A stretch of DNA of 64,000 nt. Source: an uncultured Duncaniella sp. Lineage in GTDB: Bacteria; Bacteroidota; Bacteroidia; Bacteroidales; Muribaculaceae. Of this stretch, positions 25,830 through 33,496 are shown piece after piece. Each line of letters opens with the position of its first letter. Position 1 is the stretch's first letter. The notes beneath the pieces are model-generated. The model was not told where the DNA came from. It did no database searches and was given only the letters and a program-made list of their open reading frames with translations. Both the position numbers and the translations under genes were made by a program. The DNA lies in assembly GCA_910578515.1 (NCBI GenBank), contig CAJTQR010000001.1, forward strand, positions 372,001-436,000. Direction: 5' to 3'.

Positions 25830-27410
25830 TCATGAAATAGACTTAATCTTCATAACGTTTTCTTCAAAATCTTCTCGGGAGATTGCCCGGTTTTTAAGCT
25901 TGTTTCTATAGGTATATATTGTATATACCGAGTAGTTCAACATCTGCGCAATTTTAGCACTTTCCTCTATCCCGAGACGCATGAAAGCCAGGATTCTCAA
26001 ATCGGTATTTAGCTTCTCCCCTTCCTTCAACACAATCTGTTCCTCAGGTCGAAGAAGACGATTCACATCTCCAACAAATGAGGGATAAATATGAAGGAAA
26101 GCATCATCAAAAATATCATAAAACTCCTTAGACTGCTCTTCCACAAACTTACCAGATTTAGTAAGCTTATACAGGTCATCAACCTTTCCTGCCGAAATTT
26201 TCCTACTTACAATTTTACTGAACTGACTCAGCTTATCCATATAGATGGAACAGAGATTCAAAAATTGCGTTATGTATACATCTTTTGTTCTGTTTGCATC
26301 CTCCAGACGAGTAGCAAGGCGGTTCATCTGAGCAATCTTTCGCCTGAGCACACCCATGGTAACAGCAAGCACACCAAGAAGCACACCCATAATGGCAATT
26401 ATGATATAAATTCTATTGCGCGACGCCTTAAGTTGTGCTTTATGCGCATTTTCGATTATCGGAAGGGCTCGCGCTGATTGAATCATACGCAATGGGGCGT
26501 GGCAGTCAACCGCATTACGTAATGCCATTGACAAATAATCATGCGCTCTTTCAACATCATTATTCAAGTACATTATCTTACCTAATTCCTGCAATGATGC
26601 CACTTCCAAAGTTGCACTCCGGATATCAGCTATGGCCGATAGAGCAAGATAATAGGTATATTCATGGTGTTCACCACGTGCTTTTGCAATATCAGCAAGA
26701 AAATGACAGGCTCGCGCATAAAGATAATTCTCCTCTGAAATCTGTTCTAACATTTCAGATAATATCGCCTTGGACTTTGAATACTCCTGACGATAGAAGA
26801 AATACTCCCCTTGATTTTGCTTGAATTGTGGCGATTCCAAATCAAGGAGTGCAGTCAGTTTCATCTGCGCATCTTTCACCTTCGCCATATAAGCCTCATA
26901 AACCTCAGGATAATCCACAAAATACGTGGCTATATAAAAATTCATTTGTCTGCAGGCATCATAGTATTCGCCTTTAAGCCCCGGAGGAAGACCAGACTCA
27001 TCAATACTATCCAAGATATCAGCTGCTTTCCCATTAAAAGCAAGCAATGGCAGGAATGTAGCTTCTTTCAAAGCAAATCTCACACCAATAGAATCCTCGC
27101 CCAACTCATTCGCCACTATTCTTCCATGATTAAAATAGATTACTGCAGAGTCAGTATTAAATGCACTATAGGCATCTCCAAGCCTAAACAGCACATCAAG
27201 CATAGATTTTTTGTCGTCTTTATTGTATACAAGAGCATTCCTCAATGAATCGATGGTGTGCTGACGCAATTCCAAATATTCATCACGGTTATCAAGCTCA
27301 TTATCAAGACGTCGTAATATCGAATCAACATCCTTTTCAGAGATAGCCTTTGGGAAACACCCGAAGGCTATCGCCAATAAAAGGAATGATAAAGTTAAAA
27401 GTTTTTTCAT
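25830..27410 (-). CDS. Membrane-bound TPR/HTH regulator (DUF6377 family)
   Basis: 526 residues. An N-terminal signal/anchor (MKKLLTLSFLLLAIAFGCFP, possibly a lipobox) is followed by a TPR-like helical repeat region (~60-320), one membrane span (~332-354: IYIIIAIMGVLLGVLAVTMG), a coiled segment and a cytoplasmic C-terminal region (~370-526) ending in a LuxR-like helix-turn-helix (ESAKIAQMLNYSVYTIYTYR, then NKLKNRA). This architecture is the DUF6377 family of Bacteroidota, thought to sense an envelope signal through the TPR part and act as a one-component regulator. No kinase or receiver domain is present. It starts 44 bp after purT, without a recognisable promoter in the gap, so it may be co-transcribed with purT. 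Its target genes are unknown. Confidence 0.8.
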   Translation of the reverse strand: MKKLLTLSFLLLAIAFGCFPKAISEKDVDSILRRLDNELDNRDEYLELRQHTIDSLRNALVYNKDDKKSMLDVLFRLGDAYSAFNTDSAVIYFNHGRIVANELGEDSIGVRFALKEATFLPLLAFNGKAADILDSIDESGLPPGLKGEYYDACRQMNFYIATYFVDYPEVYEAYMAKVKDAQMKLTALLDLESPQFKQNQGEYFFYRQEYSKSKAILSEMLEQISEENYLYARACHFLADIAKARGEHHEYTYYLALSAIADIRSATLEVASLQELGKIMYLNNDVERAHDYLSMALRNAVDCHAPLRMIQSARALPIIENAHKAQLKASRNRIYIIIAIMGVLLGVLAVTMGVLRRKIAQMNRLATRLEDANRTKDVYITQFLNLCSIYMDKLSQFSKIVSRKISAGKVDDLYKLTKSGKFVEEQSKEFYDIFDDAFLHIYPSFVGDVNRLLRPEEQIVLKEGEKLNTDLRILAFMRLGIEESAKIAQMLNYSVYTIYTYRNKLKNRAISREDFEENVMKIKSIS

Positions 27411-27454
27411 GATATAATCTAAGTCACGCTACACAACAACACCTGAATATCTCA

Positions 27455-28639
27455 TCAATGAACGGAGACATTCAACTTGTTGTATGCACGCTCAGCCTTC
27501 GACTTTGCCTCTTCTACAGTGTCGGCAGTAGCTAAAATAACAGCCATGCGGCGATGTCCGTGTACTTCAGGTTTGCCAAAAATTCTCAATTGGACACCAG
27601 GCTCCTCGAGCACCTGCTCAAGATTTTCCATTTCTACCTCCGACGAGTCACCCTCAACCACTACAGCACGAGATGCAGACGGACCATAGAAACGAATCCC
27701 TGAAACAGGGAGTCCGAGCAACGCTCTGGCGTGAAGAGCAAATTCGCTCAAATCCTGAGAAATCATAGTGACCATACCTGTATCGTGTGGACGCGGTGAA
27801 ACCTCACTGAATATCACCTCATTGCCTCTCACAAACAACTCAACACCAAATATACCGTAACCACCAAGTGCATCTGTCACCTTTCGAGCTATTTCCTGCG
27901 CAGCAGCTTTAGCTTCTGGAGTCATTGCCTGCGGTTGCCAAGAATATCTGTAGTCGCCATCAACCTGTATATGACCAATCGGTTCGCAGAATGAAGTCCC
28001 GGCAACAGAACGCACTGTAAGAAGAGTAATCTCATAGTCAAATTTAACAAATCCCTCTACAATCACTCTACCAGCACCGGCTCTACCACCTTCCTGTGCT
28101 ATCTTCCACGATTTTTCAATATCTTCAGGTGTCTTAATCACACTTTGACCGTGACCACTTGATGACATAATTGGTTTAACCACGCATGGAATGCCGATAG
28201 CATCGACAGCTGCTTTAAATTCCTCAAAATCCGAGGCAAATCTATATGGAGAGGTCAATATACCGAGTTCTTCAGCGGCAAGACGACGTATCCCCTCGCG
28301 GTTCATTGTAAGGAACGTTGCATTGGCGGTCGGAGTCACATTATAACCACCCTTTTCCAGCTCCACAAGCACGGGAGTAGCAATAGCCTCTACCTCCGGT
28401 ATGATATGATTAGGTTTCTCCGCTTCAATAACATCACGAAGTGCCTTTCCATCAAGCATGTTGAACACATGGCATTTATCAGCCACATGCATAGCGGGCG
28501 CATTATGATATTTATCACAAGCCACAACTTCCACTCCCATTCTCTGAAGCTCAATCGCCACTTCTTTACCTAACTCTCCACTACCGAGAAGCATAGCTTT
28601 ACGCCCACTCGGTGTCCATTTGCTTCCTATTTTTGCCAT
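27455..28639 (-). CDS. purT: Formate-dependent phosphoribosylglycinamide formyltransferase (GART 2)
   Basis: 394 residues, ATP-grasp fold. It begins AMLLGSGELGKEVAIELQR, followed by the substrate loop NREGIRRLAAEELG, the ATP-grasp loop MSSSGHGQSVIK, GRVIVEGFVKFDYEIT and the metal/phosphate region FSEVSPRPHDTGMVT. It makes formyl-GAR from GAR, formate and ATP in purine synthesis, independent of 10-formyl-THF. The gene is divergent from tpiA, sharing a ~190-bp promoter region. The DUF6377 regulator follows after 44 bp. Confidence 0.95.
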   Translation of the reverse strand: MAKIGSKWTPSGRKAMLLGSGELGKEVAIELQRMGVEVVACDKYHNAPAMHVADKCHVFNMLDGKALRDVIEAEKPNHIIPEVEAIATPVLVELEKGGYNVTPTANATFLTMNREGIRRLAAEELGILTSPYRFASDFEEFKAAVDAIGIPCVVKPIMSSSGHGQSVIKTPEDIEKSWKIAQEGGRAGAGRVIVEGFVKFDYEITLLTVRSVAGTSFCEPIGHIQVDGDYRYSWQPQAMTPEAKAAAQEIARKVTDALGGYGIFGVELFVRGNEVIFSEVSPRPHDTGMVTMISQDLSEFALHARALLGLPVSGIRFYGPSASRAVVVEGDSSEVEMENLEQVLEEPGVQLRIFGKPEVHGHRRMAVILATADTVEEAKSKAERAYNKLNVSVH

Positions 28640-28679
28640 ATTGTGTTAAAATGGATAACTTTTTAAGATTTCGCAAGTG

Positions 28680-28687
28680 CAAATTTA
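28680..28687 (-). promoter_or_regulatory. Probable -7 element for purT
   Basis: TAAATTTG on the minus strand matches TAnnTTTG, ~41 nt before the purT ATG. No good -33 box is visible at 19-20 nt spacing, so the call is weak. Confidence 0.4.
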
Positions 28688-28758
28688 ATTATTTTTTTCA
28701 AGATATCAGCCCTATTTCCATAATTTGCGCATGGATTTTACTCCTTGAAAAATTTTGA

Positions 28759-28790
28759 TTTGAATAATTGAATGGAAATTCTTAATTTTG
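28759..28790 (+). promoter_or_regulatory. tpiA promoter
   Basis: TTTG (28759-28762), 20-nt spacer, TAATTTTG (28783-28790): an exact consensus match, with a leader of ~30 nt. Confidence 0.75.
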
Positions 28791-28825
28791 TAACAAAATT
28801 TTCTAATATTAATTTTTAGGTAAAA

Positions 28826-29581
28826 ATGAGAAAGAATATCGTAGCCGGCAACTGGAAGATGAACACCACGCTGCCCGAAGGTGTAAAGCTCGCAGAAGAA
28901 GTCAACGCAGCTTTGGCAAATATCACCCCCAAGTGTGATGTTATAATCTGTGTACCTTTCACACATCTGGCATCTATCAACAATGTAATCGACGCCAACA
29001 AGCTTGGTCTTGGTGCTGAAAACTGTGCTGACCACAAGTCAGGTGCTTACACTGGCGAGATTTCTGCCCCCATGGTAGCTTCCACAGGTGCTAAATATGT
29101 AATTCTCGGTCACTCTGAACGTCGTCAGTATTACAATGAGACTTCTGAAACTCTTCGCGAAAAAGTCCGTCTTGCCCTTGATAATAACCTCACCCCTATC
29201 TTCTGCATTGGCGAAGTACTCGAGCAGCGCGAAGATGGCAGCTATTTCGATGTTGTAAAAGCACAGATTGAAGAAGGTCTCTTCAATCTTGACGCTACTG
29301 AATTCGGAAAAATCGTCCTTGCTTACGAACCTGTTTGGGCAATTGGAACCGGCAAGACTGCAACAGATGACCAGGCACAGGAAATCCACGCCTTCATCCG
29401 TAAGACCATTGCAGAGAAGTATGGCAACGAAGTAGCCGATAACACATCAATCCTCTACGGCGGCAGCTGCAAGCCTTCAAATGCAGCACAGCTTTTTGCA
29501 AAGCCTGACGTAGACGGTGGTCTTATCGGTGGCGCAGCTCTTGATGCCGAATCATTCATGGGTATCGTTACCGCATTCTAA
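28826..29581 (+). CDS. tpiA: Triosephosphate isomerase
   Basis: 251 residues, the normal length. Catalytic residues are Lys11 (AGNWKMNTT), His96 (ILGHSERRQY) and Glu168 (AYEPVWAIGTGKTA); the phosphate loop GGSCKPSNA and GGLIGGAAL are present. It interconverts DHAP and glyceraldehyde-3-phosphate in glycolysis. It is transcribed from its own promoter, ends at a strong terminator and is divergent from purT. Codon use is regular and favours highly expressed codons, as expected for a glycolytic gene. Confidence 0.97.
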   Translation: MRKNIVAGNWKMNTTLPEGVKLAEEVNAALANITPKCDVIICVPFTHLASINNVIDANKLGLGAENCADHKSGAYTGEISAPMVASTGAKYVILGHSERRQYYNETSETLREKVRLALDNNLTPIFCIGEVLEQREDGSYFDVVKAQIEEGLFNLDATEFGKIVLAYEPVWAIGTGKTATDDQAQEIHAFIRKTIAEKYGNEVADNTSILYGGSCKPSNAAQLFAKPDVDGGLIGGAALDAESFMGIVTAF

Positions 29582-29623
29582 TTATTTCTTCCAGGCAAGA
29601 AAAAACGATAAACAAATATCAAG

Positions 29624-29678
29624 AATCTTGCGCAATGATTTATGCAAATAAGCATGTCTGCATTGCGCAAGATTTTTT
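29624..29678 (+). terminator. Rho-independent terminator after tpiA
   Basis: AATCTTGCGCAATG (29624-29637) pairs perfectly with 29661-29674; the loop holds a nested ATGC/GCAT hairpin. A run of T follows the right arm. It lies between tpiA and the SPOR gene, so a false upstream start of the SPOR ORF at 29635 falls inside it. Confidence 0.85.
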
Positions 29679-29709
29679 CAATAACACCCCGCCATCACTT
29701 CATAGCTAT

Positions 29710-30180
29710 ATGAAAGCTTATTTCCTCCCCATATTATTAATATCATTGGTATCAAAAGCAGATGTCAATACCCCTACCATTGTCGACCATATCACGACAG
29801 GCAATGAGAACACCATAAACCAGCCGGAGTCATTGACGCGACGTCTTTATCCTGTTTTTGAGATTGAAGAAACCGAGTTAAAGGAGAAAATACAGCGTCC
29901 TATAAATGGAAGAATGGCAGGATTCAGAGTGCAGGTATTCAGCGACAACAACGCCCGAACTGCACAGAACGAAGCTCGCTCCAAGCAACGTACAATATCG
30001 GCTCGGTTTCCACAGTTCCAAACCTATGTGATGTACACATCTCCTTACTGGAGATTAAAAGTAGGAGATTTCCGCACTCAGCAGGAAGCCAATAATGCTG
30101 CAGATGAGCTGCGCAAAGCTTTTCCCGCCTACAGCAAAGAGATTAGAGTGGTAAGAGACCGTGTAAACATAACCGATTAG
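29710..30180 (+). CDS. Exported SPOR-domain protein
   Basis: 156 residues from the ATG at 29710 (MKAYFLPILLISLVSKADVN, a signal peptide). An earlier in-frame ATG at 29635 lies within the tpiA terminator and is rejected. The C-terminal ~75 residues are a SPOR domain: GFRVQVFSDNNARTAQNEA, YWRLKVGDFRTQQEANN and a final KEIRVVRDRV strand. SPOR domains bind denuded glycan strands, usually at the division septum. The linker (~20-75) has low complexity and no catalytic domain. folE follows after 30 bp and is probably co-transcribed. Confidence 0.82.
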   Translation: MKAYFLPILLISLVSKADVNTPTIVDHITTGNENTINQPESLTRRLYPVFEIEETELKEKIQRPINGRMAGFRVQVFSDNNARTAQNEARSKQRTISARFPQFQTYVMYTSPYWRLKVGDFRTQQEANNAADELRKAFPAYSKEIRVVRDRVNITD

Positions 30181-30210
30181 GAAACTACCCTATAAGAAGT
30201 TTCATTCACC

Positions 30211-30795
30211 ATGTCAAAGGAATTAAGCCAGGACATTATTGAACAAATCGCAGAGCACTATAAAGCCATAATAACACTGCTTGGCGAAGATGTATCACGC
30301 GAAGGTCTTATAAAAACGCCTATGCGTGCAGCAAAAGCAATTGCTTATGCCACCAGAGGCTACCATCAGAACGCCGACGAAATTATCAATGAGGCAATCT
30401 TCACCCACGAAGGGTCTAGAATGGTAATAGTTAAGGATATTGAGTTTTACTCACTATGCGAGCATCACATATTGCCATTTTTCGGCAAAGTATCAATCGG
30501 ATATATACCCAACGGTAAAACCATAGGATTAAGCAAACTTGCCAGACTGGTAGATTTCTATGCCAGACGTCTTCAGGTACAAGAGCGCATGACATCCCAA
30601 ATATGCCATATAATTTCCGAAAAACTCCAAGCAAAAGGAGTGATTGTCGCTTGTACCGGTGAACATCTATGCATGAAAATGCGCGGAGTGGAAAAGCAAG
30701 ACTCATCAACCACAACTATAGAAACTATCGGTATTTTTGACGAATCTCCGTCACTATGTGATGAATTTTTCAAAGCATTATCCCATCAGGCATAA
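30211..30795 (+). CDS. folE: GTP cyclohydrolase I
   Basis: 194 residues. Zn ligands and active-site residues appear in SLCEHHILPFFGKVSIGY and VACTGEHLCMKMRG (Cys and His of the classical CxxHH and C-terminal CTGEHLCM motifs); the NGKTIGLSKLARLVDFYA and RRLQVQERMT segments are typical. It turns GTP to 7,8-dihydroneopterin triphosphate, the first step of folate or queuosine-type pterin pathways, which joins folP in the same genome region although on another unit. It converges with the LuxR-type gene. Confidence 0.96.
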   Translation: MSKELSQDIIEQIAEHYKAIITLLGEDVSREGLIKTPMRAAKAIAYATRGYHQNADEIINEAIFTHEGSRMVIVKDIEFYSLCEHHILPFFGKVSIGYIPNGKTIGLSKLARLVDFYARRLQVQERMTSQICHIISEKLQAKGVIVACTGEHLCMKMRGVEKQDSSTTTIETIGIFDESPSLCDEFFKALSHQA

Positions 30796-30837
30796 AAATT
30801 AAGCACTGACAGGAATTAACATTTTAAAAGTCTCCTC

Positions 30838-31437
30838 TTATAGTTTACCATTACTTACCCCATCCTTAATATCCTCCAGTTTCACCAAATTGGACACAAT
30901 TGCATAAATTGTCAGACCAGCCGGGGTATGAATATGTAATTTTGAGGCAATATTTCTTCGATGAGTCATTACCGTGTTCACCGACACATTCATCTCTGAT
31001 GCGATTTCCTTATTACTCAGCCCTTTTACAATACCCACTATGACTTCTTTCTCCCTTGGAGACAAATCTTTCCCCTTACCATCTCCTTCATCCTGGATGA
31101 TATTCTTCTTTACGGTCTCAATTATTACCTCTTCAGAATCATAGATTGAGAAATTGTCATCAAGATTCTTCTGTACGGCAGAGGGCAATGAGGAATGGAC
31201 CACCCCAACTACACGTGACATTGGATTATTCGCCTTATAATCAGCGCACCAATCTCCTTTGTCTGCGACAGGGTCTATCAAGACCAACGATGGTTTTCGC
31301 ATCTCAATTTCAGCAGCTACATCACCCGAGAGCTCCAATATAGTAAAATCCATATCTGAAATCTTTCTCAGAATCACCTTCACACCCGTAGAAACAATCG
31401 GTGAAGGAATCAGCAATGCAACTGTGAGATGACGCAT
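30838..31437 (-). CDS. LuxR/NarL-type transcription regulator with degenerate receiver
   Basis: 199 residues. The C-terminal ~65 residues are a LuxR helix-turn-helix (LSPREKEVIVGIVKGLSNKE, IASEMNVSVNTVMTHRRNI). The N-terminal ~110 residues look like a receiver fold (VALLIPSPIVSTGVKVILR, PSLVLIDPVADKGD), but the acidic pair normally found after the first strand is missing (LLIPSP), so phosphorylation by the usual mechanism is doubtful. It starts 4 bp after the hemerythrin gene, suggesting one mRNA, and could respond to the hemerythrin-sensed signal (oxygen, NO or iron). No histidine kinase is adjacent. Confidence 0.75.
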   Translation of the reverse strand: MRHLTVALLIPSPIVSTGVKVILRKISDMDFTILELSGDVAAEIEMRKPSLVLIDPVADKGDWCADYKANNPMSRVVGVVHSSLPSAVQKNLDDNFSIYDSEEVIIETVKKNIIQDEGDGKGKDLSPREKEVIVGIVKGLSNKEIASEMNVSVNTVMTHRRNIASKLHIHTPAGLTIYAIVSNLVKLEDIKDGVSNGKL

Positions 31438-31441
31438 ACTC

Positions 31442-32125
31442 TTACTGCCTTTCTATTTTAGATATTATAGGAACTAACATCTTATTCTCTATTAGAGCAT
31501 GCGATGCCAAATCCTCCTCACAATTGTAGATATCCACCAACACATCATACATTTTATAAGGCATAGCAGTGGTATAATACCTTAAGATGATATTTTTTAA
31601 TTCCGAGAGTTTTTCCTCTACATCGTCATCATGCTGACGACGGAACACCTCTATAGTATATTTGGAATGCTGACCTTCCTGTAAGGTCTTTACATAAGGA
31701 AACACCACCTTTTCCTCATACTCAAAATGATGCCTTACCAAATCTATATAATCGTCAAAAAACTTAACGATTATCGGATTTATATCCTGATGGCTATCAT
31801 CCAAGGCATTCAACAAATTGGCGCGGATATGCGGGAACTTATACGAGAGATAATAGTCATGAGAATTATGCAGAAACTTTACTACGTCTAATGGAGAAAC
31901 AGCACCTAAAAGAGATTCATCAATCTCTCCAGACAGAAGAAAGTTAACTACGAGCAAGAATACATTTACATCTATATTGGCTTCCCGGCACAAATCACCT
32001 ACTGAACCATTCCCAAAGCCCAAAGGCAATGAGAATCGGCTAAGCACAGGAAGGATGTTGTAGTCCTCATTAACGAGGTCTACAACACTATCCTTTGCTG
32101 TGTAATTTTTTGAAACTTTAGCCAA
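31442..32125 (-). CDS. Hemerythrin-domain protein, RIC/ScdA-like
   Basis: 227 residues, no signal peptide. The C-terminal four-helix hemerythrin domain (~80-220) has the di-iron ligands in NSHDYYLSYKFPHI, VRHHFEYEEKVVFPY, RRQHDDDVE and ALIENKM segments. The N-terminal ~75 residues resemble the ScdA/YtfE DUF542 domain but lack the CC pair normally in it (here SLPLGFGNGSVGDL). RIC proteins repair Fe-S clusters after nitrosative or oxidative stress. The gene starts with TTG (no in-frame ATG before a stop upstream). It sits 13 bp after DUF5606 and 4 bp before a LuxR-type regulator. Confidence 0.75.
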   Translation of the reverse strand: MAKVSKNYTAKDSVVDLVNEDYNILPVLSRFSLPLGFGNGSVGDLCREANIDVNVFLLVVNFLLSGEIDESLLGAVSPLDVVKFLHNSHDYYLSYKFPHIRANLLNALDDSHQDINPIIVKFFDDYIDLVRHHFEYEEKVVFPYVKTLQEGQHSKYTIEVFRRQHDDDVEEKLSELKNIILRYYTTAMPYKMYDVLVDIYNCEEDLASHALIENKMLVPIISKIERQ

Positions 32126-32138
32126 GATAACTTGCCTT

Positions 32139-32558
32139 TTATTCAGTTACTGCTTCTGCTTCTTCCTCTTTTTCAGCAAATTCTGTAATACCTGCAGCCA
32201 AAAGAAGATTATACCATGTGAGAAGTTTCTTGATATCTGTGGTATATACCCTATCCTGGTCGTAAGTAGGAAGTATAGTCTCAAAATAATCTCTCACGGC
32301 TCTGTCATCGCCAATAGCTTTGATATCTACGGCAGCGCCATTGGTGGCCGCTTTAACTTTCTCAAGCACATCACCTAAAGGCACATCGCCTTCATTTGTG
32401 TAAATTGAAATATCGCCAAGTGAGATTACTTTGTCATGAGCATAAGCAGGTGTACGCTTACCGGTTGCAATTGCTTCAACGATAAGCATGTTTTTTCCGC
32501 GGTTTACCAAGCGGAACAATCCGGGGCGACCGGCTATTGATAAGATAGTCTTAAGCAT
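32139..32558 (-). CDS. DUF5606 family protein
   Basis: 139 residues from the ATG at 32558 (MLKTILSIAGRPGLFRLVNR); an in-frame upstream start at 32588 lies downstream of the promoter but is less likely. Conserved segments KNMLIVEAI, RTPAYAHDKVISLGDISIYT and VPLGDVLEKV mark the family, which is restricted to Bacteroidota and has no known function. The C-terminus is acidic (EKEEEAEAVTE). No signal peptide or transmembrane segment. It heads a unit with the hemerythrin and LuxR genes and has a near-perfect promoter, so it is probably well expressed. Confidence 0.78.
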   Translation of the reverse strand: MLKTILSIAGRPGLFRLVNRGKNMLIVEAIATGKRTPAYAHDKVISLGDISIYTNEGDVPLGDVLEKVKAATNGAAVDIKAIGDDRAVRDYFETILPTYDQDRVYTTDIKKLLTWYNLLLAAGITEFAEKEEEAEAVTE

Positions 32559-32585
32559 GGTTCTATTCTTTAATTTAAGCGGGGA

Positions 32586-32617
32586 CAAAGATACAACAAT
32601 TAATACCTACCCCCAAA
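32586..32617 (-). promoter_or_regulatory. Promoter for the DUF5606-hemerythrin-LuxR unit
   Basis: Minus strand: TTTG (32617-32614), 20-nt spacer, TATCTTTG (32593-32586): exact consensus. The expected start lies near 32580, ~20 nt before the chosen ATG. Confidence 0.7.
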
Positions 32618-32705
32618 TTTTTTACTGAGATTTTATACTATTCCATCCTCACTCCATAAGAATCACGCCCACGTACAGAATCTATGACACCACCATCACA
32701 TTCCA

Positions 32706-33443
32706 TCAAGAAGCTACATTATTATCAAGCTTTGTTGACGTGTCAGAAGGCTGAGATGAAGAAGGTTTCTCATCAGAGAATTTATTGGTGAGGAACACCG
32801 TAAAGACAGGAAACAATATCAAACCTGCCGCCGACAATACGACCCCAAGCACATGTCCGGTAGGGGTAACTGCGTGTATGCTTGAACCCGCTGTGGTAAG
32901 GCTCATTATGGACCACCAAAGCGAAGACCAATAATCAGTCACCATAGGATTTACATAATGTTCTGACACAAAGAATGTCAATGAACAAAAATACACAATC
33001 ATAACAAGAACCATCATGTAGGTTGACAACATTGTGTTGACAAATCTTGACGATGTAGTCGCACCTGTGACTATAGCAAATACATAGGCAGCTCGTATCA
33101 TAGGCACAAATCTAAGAAGATACTGCCATTCCGGCGCCACATACAAATTCAAATAATGAATTATATTAAGATATGGGATGGAAATAAGAATAAAAAGCAC
33201 ATGGGTCCGTAGATATCTCCATCTATCCTGTGAAAAAATCATCTCAAGAAGAATATCTATCTCAAATACCACACAACACCAGAATTGCACCTTCAGATAT
33301 ATCTCATTTGCCAAAAATGAGATATCGCGCAATGTATCCAGTGTAATAAGAGTGATGAGGAGTATGGACAACAGGATAACCACCAAATGAACCGGCGTCA
33401 TTATCCTATTTCTGACTTTATGGTTTATCTGTGCCAATGACAT
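32706..33443 (-). CDS. Ion-channel-like membrane protein with non-canonical selectivity filter
   Basis: 245 residues with six predicted membrane helices and a pore loop, the topology of a small voltage-gated-like cation channel. The S4-equivalent (LRFVPMIRAAYVFAIV) has only few basic residues. The pore region is YWSSLWWSIMSLTTAG followed by SSIHAVTPTGHVLG, matching the surrounding K-channel sequence (SLTT...TPTG) but with TAGSS where potassium channels have TVGYG. Ion specificity therefore cannot be assumed. The C-terminal tail is short, polar and serine-rich. It follows the MATE gene by ~50 bp on the same strand and may be co-transcribed with it. Confidence 0.7.
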   Translation of the reverse strand: MSLAQINHKVRNRIMTPVHLVVILLSILLITLITLDTLRDISFLANEIYLKVQFWCCVVFEIDILLEMIFSQDRWRYLRTHVLFILISIPYLNIIHYLNLYVAPEWQYLLRFVPMIRAAYVFAIVTGATTSSRFVNTMLSTYMMVLVMIVYFCSLTFFVSEHYVNPMVTDYWSSLWWSIMSLTTAGSSIHAVTPTGHVLGVVLSAAGLILFPVFTVFLTNKFSDEKPSSSQPSDTSTKLDNNVAS

Positions 33444-33496
33444 ATTACAAACGGGAATTTATGAAGAAAAGCCATCTTAACTTCAGTTTTATATAA

